Shown in pieces: positions 59,355 to 64,000 of a stretch of DNA of 64,000 nt. Source of the stretch: Galerina marginata (Eukaryota; Basidiomycota; Agaricomycetes; Agaricales; Galerinaceae). How positions within the stretch are numbered: position 1 is the first letter of the stretch; each line of letters begins with the position of its first letter. Under the pieces are notes generated by a model. That model was not told the origin of the DNA, made no database searches, and saw only the letters and a program-made list of their open reading frames with translations. The position numbers and the translations under genes were made by a program. The stretch lies in contig JAECYW010000001.1 of the NCBI GenBank assembly GCA_023014335.1, forward strand, positions 682,001-746,000, given 5' to 3'.

Positions 59355-60215
59355 TGGCCGATAACGTCTCTGCAATTGTACCCAGAGTGCGTCCTTCTTC
59401 TCTTGACAACTGATCTCAGCGCCACTTTCAAATGCCACAGATCGCCTGACGATAAATTCTTGTATATCCAGGAAGAAGAGGTCGATGTTCACTTCGAACC
59501 TGTAATCAAGCTCACCGAGCAAGTTGACACGAAAACACATGAAGAGGATGAAAATGTCCTTTTCAAGATGTGCGTTCATTTAATCGACACGATCGCGATA
59601 AATCAGCCCCGCTAACCGATCCACTATTTTCTGCTTCTATAAGGCGCGCCAAGCTCTTCAGATTTGACGGAGATTCGACTGAATGGAAAGAGCGCGGGAC
59701 CGGCGACGTTCGTCTACTTTCGCATAAGGAAACCAAGAAAGTCAGGCTTGTGATGAGACGCGACAAGACTTTGAAGGTCTGCGCGAATCATGTCAGTGAG
59801 TAGTGATTTCATACAGGCTGGTACGGTGTCTGACCGTTTTCTTCAGTCTCGGGCGACATGCGATTGCAACCAAACGTTGGATCTGACAGGAGTTGGGTCT
59901 GGAAAGTAACTGCAGACTACTCTGAACAACCTCCGACGGCAGAGACTCTTGCCATTCGATTCGCCAACCCAGAGAGTGAGTCTGCGTTGTACCACGGCTC
60001 GTTCTCTAGACTAATATACTTGCGTAGATGCTGCGCTTTTTAAAACTGCTTTCGAAGAGGGTCAGAAGACCAATCTTGCTCTAAGCGGCAAAGCTGCCCC
60101 TGAACCCGAGAAAGAGGAAGACACAAAGGAGGAGACAAAGGAGGAGGAGGCCGAGAAAACCGAGGAGAACACGGCCGAGAAGGTGGAAGAGAAAGCCGAG
60201 GGAGAGAAGGCGTGA
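59355..60215 (+). CDS. YRB1: RanBP1/YRB1 Ran-binding protein
   Basis: The Ran-binding domain is clear across several exons: [38 protein letters not shown] (splice at about 59571-59642), [68 protein letters not shown] and [12 protein letters not shown]. The C-terminus is a Glu/Lys-rich tail ([20 protein letters not shown]) ending at 60215. Family knowledge: RanBP1 binds Ran-GTP and helps RanGAP release it from exporters at the cytoplasmic side of nuclear pores; the WKERGxG and [13 protein letters not shown] blocks are near invariant. The first short exon (ATG at 59355, MADNVSAIV) is plausible, but its join to the domain is not certain by phase. Confidence 0.9.
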
Positions 60216-60487
60216 TTTTGGATTCTAGAACGGATGGCTTGACGAACGATTCACCACTTTTACATGCGATTTCTACACTTGATACACTACGGAGAATGGT
60301 CAATTTTGTAACACTTTCCAAGTCTACGCCATCGTTACGAATCGCGCCAGAATTCCTAGATTTCTCTAATCCAGATTGAGGTCAGGGTACATTATAACAG
60401 AACATTGAACTACTACTACAGTTTGTACAGATACATGTTCCATGAAAAGGTATCCCTTCGACGCTACCACTTCTGATCGCAGTCATG

Positions 60488-62807
60488 TCATGATTTTTTT
60501 TTCGAACCTGTCCCCTCTTCCGTTGCCCAAGCTTCCCAAAATTGTACGGCCTGGCCCTTCTTCCAGTATCCTGCTGGTGAGATGCCCTTGACTGTGTCAA
60601 GGGTGATAAGAACATGATAAACGTCCTGTAGAACATGGTTTAGCAATGGAGTAATAATGTAACATCTACACTTACGGAACCTCTGCAAGGGTAGAATCGA
60701 GATGAAAATCAGGAGTCAGACGAGGACAGTCAATTATTACTTACGGTACTTCGTACATAGGCTCAAGTAACAGCGACTCCTGTTGACATATCAGCAGGAG
60801 TAGGCAAGCCCACGCAACGGGGACTAACCATAATTCCGCGTAATCCACGAGCACCTCCGCCGCGCTCGAATGCCTTCTTACAGATTTCGTCAAGAGCAGC
60901 GCTTGTGAAACGAATCTCGACGCCCGAGTATCCGAACAGTGATGTGTATTGTGACACCAGTGAACCTTTCACTTCAGTCAATATCCGTCGGAGGTCTGGA
61001 ATGGTTAACGGAGCCAATGTGGTTATTGATGGAAGACGTGAAATAAATTCAGGAATGAAGCTTCATGCACAATATTCGATCAATGATCATCGTTAGGATA
61101 AAGGCCGTCTCTTACCCATATTTGACGAGATCTAAGGATCTGATCAGAAGATTGTTAAGACAAGGCAAACATATAAATTGTACCAGACGTTTCCACAAGG
61201 TCGAGTGGGTTTTGATGCGCCTTCCGATTGGAAGTGAAGAATGGTAGGGATGTAGTTTCTGAACTCAGATTGGCAGTGAAACCAATAGACTAGAAATGGT
61301 CAATGATAAGGCCGTATGCCAATTACATTGCTTACCCCTTTAACAACTCGCTGTTGGATAATTTTGTCCAAACCCACGAATGCACCACTCAAGATAAATA
61401 GTACGTTAGTCGTGTCGATGTGATACACGTCTGGTTTGGCTAACTCAGAAATTGATTCAATGTCGTATTTGGTGCCGAAACAGCTAGACTTACGCGGGGT
61501 GGCTAGGTGTGGTGCACGTTGGCCCGGCCTTAAATTAGGTTCGCCAGTAGGAGGCGGGGTGTCCACCGCCGCCCCGCCTTTCGCTTGTACAGTGACCATC
61601 GAGCCTTCCATCATCCGCAGAAGTGCTTGCTGAACACCTTCTCCACCGACGTCTCTGGATCCTTCTGTGCCAGAACTGGACCGACGGGCAATCTTGTCGA
61701 CTTCGTCTATGTAGACTATGCCAGTGCTGGAATCGGAATGCATATGTAAGCATGTGTGGGATGGAAATCAGAACCAACCTGGCTCGTCTTGGATCCCAGT
61801 TAGCTGCTTGAACCTGCGATGCATCAGTGAATGACGCTAGTAGAAAAGGAGGAACAACCTACGAGTCGTTGGACGGCCATATCAACGTCTTCACCAACAT
61901 CTGGTATCCGCACATCAGTCAGGTCGAATTCGTTAAGTTACCAGAGGTACCTACACCCTGCCTGAATAAAAAACTGAGACTTGTACATTGAACCAGGCAG
62001 TCATCTTACCTGAGTGAAAGAAGTAGCATCGCTAACAGAAAAGGGCACGTCAAGGACCTTGGCAAGTGTTCGAGCAAGAAGCGTTTTCCCTAGACGAGGT
62101 GCTATTAGCCCAAATGGGATCTGGCCAACCAGCACCGTATCGTACCAGAACCCGTTGGACCCCTTGATTGTTAAAGGTTAGCCGTAAAACGCGCACTCAG
62201 GCCACTGACACCCACAATATTAGAACATTACTCTTTTCAAACAAAGGAGGTTGCTCTCGGCCACGTAGAGACAAAGGCTGCAATTTCTTCCTTAAAGGGC
62301 GTAGGCGAGCCGTCGAGATACCAGGGTGTACTGAAAAGGGAAGTTAATCACGTTAATTAGAATGGTTTAATAACATTACGTGCCTAACCTTTTTCTAGGT
62401 CGTTTTCTTCAAACTCGTCATACACTTCGGGTTCTGTGTATCCTAAATTGGCTCGAACACGATTGTAGTGGTTGAATACCCTGGGAGCCAGCGGTTCGAT
62501 AAAATCCCATTGAATAAAAACAGCACGCGTACGCCACAGAGAGAACTTTTTTTGCGTTTTCTTGACCAATGACAAACTGATTGAGATATTCGACTAGCTA
62601 ATATGATCCCTTGTCAGCGCATGATCAAAAAGTTACAAAATTTGGGCACACCTCCCGCGGCGTTGCAATGCCGAGACTTGGAGGATAACGGGGCACATCA
62701 TGGTCGTAGTTCTCTGGTATGTCTCGAGGTTGAGTCCGAATGGATCTAATGCCTGCCCTGGTATGAAAGAATCCGAGTCCAGCCGATTTAACTCTGAGGG
62801 TCATCAT
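60488..62807 (-). CDS. MCX1: Mitochondrial ClpX-type AAA+ unfoldase
   Basis: Start at 62807: [20 protein letters not shown] is a mitochondrial presequence. Then come [53 protein letters not shown] (Walker A), [35 protein letters not shown] (Walker B), [55 protein letters not shown] and [15 protein letters not shown] (sensor 2), with [20 protein letters not shown] at the end. Family knowledge: this is the ClpX core of the matrix; in yeast Mcx1 stimulates heme synthesis through ALAS, here HEM1 45 kb away. The gene has at least ten introns. Two microexons stand out: 62146-62162 (17 nt) encodes most of Walker A and 60676-60682 (7 nt) encodes Gly-Ser after EVP. No zinc-binding ClpX N-domain is seen. 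Confidence 0.88.
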
Positions 62808-63015
62808 TCAAAGCAACCGCCAGGGGTATCGTGAGCGGATATCCGGCTGGGTGGCGTCCAAGATAGTAGTAGAGATGGAGGACCCAGCATGCACACTGAT
62901 GATGCTTCGGTAATCCCAAAACGGAAGGCATGACTGCATAACCCAAACATGCGTATACAGCCTTAGAGTCAGATTCCGACGAACCAGTTTTCATCATCTC
63001 CATTCAATCTCTATC
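62808..63015. promoter_or_regulatory. Shared divergent promoter region, MCX1 / Cactin
   Basis: 208 bp between the two start codons. No distinct TATA box or repeat is evident. The role is inferred from spacing, as for the other head-to-head pairs here. Confidence 0.4.
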
Positions 63016-64000
63016 ATGCTTCGACGCTCCCGCTCACCGTCTCCACGAAGGAGACGCAATGAGGAACCGCGCGCGGAACGAGAGTCGCATTCAACTCGCC
63101 ACGAATTCCAAGGCGAAAGAGGACAGCCAGCACAAATCCAGGCGGAGTAGGAGTAGAAGTAAGGACAGAGACAGGGAGTCACGTCGGCACAAACGCGATA
63201 GGAGCAGAAGTCGAGACGGAGATCATAAAGAGAAAAAGTGACTTTCACTATCTTTATTTCCGGGTTTTATATAGAGCTAATGTTCTGGTCACAGACGGAA
63301 ACGGGATAAATCAGAAGAACGAAAGGCCAGAAAGGCCGAAAAGAGGCGTATCAAGGAGGAAGAAGAAGCGCGGCGTGTGGCTGAACTCAGCATATACAGT
63401 GCAACTGACAACCCATTTCATGACATCAACCTTGGCCAGCAATTTAATTGGCACAAAAAGAACGAAATGGAAAGGAAGAAAGGTCTGTCTTTGGTAGAGG
63501 CTCAAAGGAAAGATGCCATCCGACGTCAGGAGGCAAAAGAGGAACTCGAACGCTTAAACCGTCGTCGGGCTGAACGGGAGGTGGAAGCGAGGCTGCGAGA
63601 GGAGGAAGAGCTGAGGATGTCACGGCTGCAAGAATCTGCACAAATGTCAGAATGGTTGTCCAAAGATGGAGATTTCCAATTGGAACAGGAACGACGAAGA
63701 GCGGCTATCCGAATTAAAGAAAAGCGAGCGAAGGGCATCGATTTCTTGGCTTTGAATTTGAAGTACGTTAATCCACCGAGTGAGGATGAGGATAAGGATA
63801 AAGAAGAGGACGAGGACGCCGGTCTCGAAATTGATTTGGATGAACCTTACAATATTTTTGACGTGAGTTATATAACCATCTAATTCTGAACTCGCACCTC
63901 ATAGCCATTCTAGAGTCTGTCTTCCGAACAAACTCATGAACTGCACGACGACATTGAACGTTATCTTACATTGGAAACGTCCGATGTCAACCTCGACTTT
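63016..64000 (+). CDS. Cactin-like splicing-associated protein, 3' end beyond window
   Basis: The ATG at 63016 starts MLRRSRSPSPRRRRNEEPRA. A 46-nt intron (about 63081-63126) joins it to an RS-type stretch (QHKSRRSRSRSKDRDRESRR), and a second intron (about 63239-63293) to KRDKSEERKARKAEKRR. The Cactin N-terminal core follows: YSATDNPFHDINLGQQFNWH, KKGLSLVEAQRKDAIRRQEA, FLALNLKYVNPPSEDEDKD and EIDLDEPYNIFD. A third intron leads to SLSSEQTHELHDDIERYLTL, open to the edge. Family knowledge: Cactin is a nuclear protein of the late spliceosome in fungi and animals; NPFxDxNLxxxFxWxKK and the DL..DI..Y..LE block are its hallmarks. The C-terminal cactin-binding domain lies outside the window. Confidence 0.88.

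Overview
The window is nuclear DNA from a filamentous basidiomycete, most likely a mushroom-forming agaricomycete. The genes are close together and cut by many 45-65 nt GT-AG introns, usually several per gene. Several proteins point the same way: a CcmS-related WG-rich protein, mushroom-type degenerate protein kinases, a C6-zinc protein of the short mushroom type, and fungal lysine (LYS12), arginine (ARG8) and pyrimidine (URA4) biosynthesis genes. There is no rRNA, no CRISPR array, no operon and no convincing tRNA. Only one mobile element is clear.

Layout. 1-3.8 kb: an SNAPC4-like Myb protein (minus, running off the left edge) head-to-head with SND2/TMEM208. 3.8-6.0 kb: no gene seen. 6.0-11.3 kb: an Sfr1/Mei5-like recombination mediator, a C6-zinc protein and a short-chain dehydrogenase. 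11.3-15.7 kb: a decayed, gene-poor stretch with a broken protein-kinase gene and a 34-bp tandem duplication. 15.7-20.3 kb: HEM1 (5-aminolevulinate synthase) and ARG8 in tandem. 21.3-24.5 kb: CWC21/SRRM2-like splicing factor head-to-head with a CLD1/ABHD-type hydrolase. 25.1-30 kb: mitochondrial ribosomal bL31m, an IME4/METTL3 mRNA m6A methyltransferase and a WKF-domain protein. 30-31 kb: a 1.07-kb element with long terminal inverted repeats. 31.2-37.3 kb: ARL1, CDT2, LYS12 and a single-pass membrane protein. 39-49.3 kb: the CcmS-related WG-rich protein, a small membrane/coiled-coil protein and a large coiled-coil GAS2-related (GAR) protein. 49.5-57.8 kb: a C2H2 factor, a CYC2-like cytochrome b5 reductase, URA4 and a kinesin-8. 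58.3-64 kb: EMP24, RanBP1 (YRB1), mitochondrial ClpX (MCX1) and Cactin, the last cut by the right edge.

Most genes are housekeeping, and many form head-to-head pairs with only 150-270 bp between start codons (SNAPC4/SND2, CWC21/CLD1, CDT2/LYS12, C2H2/CYC2, URA4/KIP3, EMP24/YRB1, MCX1/CACTIN). The WKF/ARL1 pair would fit this spacing exactly if the inverted-repeat element were removed, so the element appears to have landed in a shared promoter. Gene models were assembled by eye from reading frames, splice signals and remembered family motifs. Exon edges quoted to the base were checked for phase; others are approximate. The most interesting points are the promoter-splitting element, the 7-nt and 17-nt microexons in MCX1 (the latter carrying the Walker A motif), a GC-AG intron inside the ARL1 P-loop, and a few places where conserved coding sequence changes frame with no intron to explain it.
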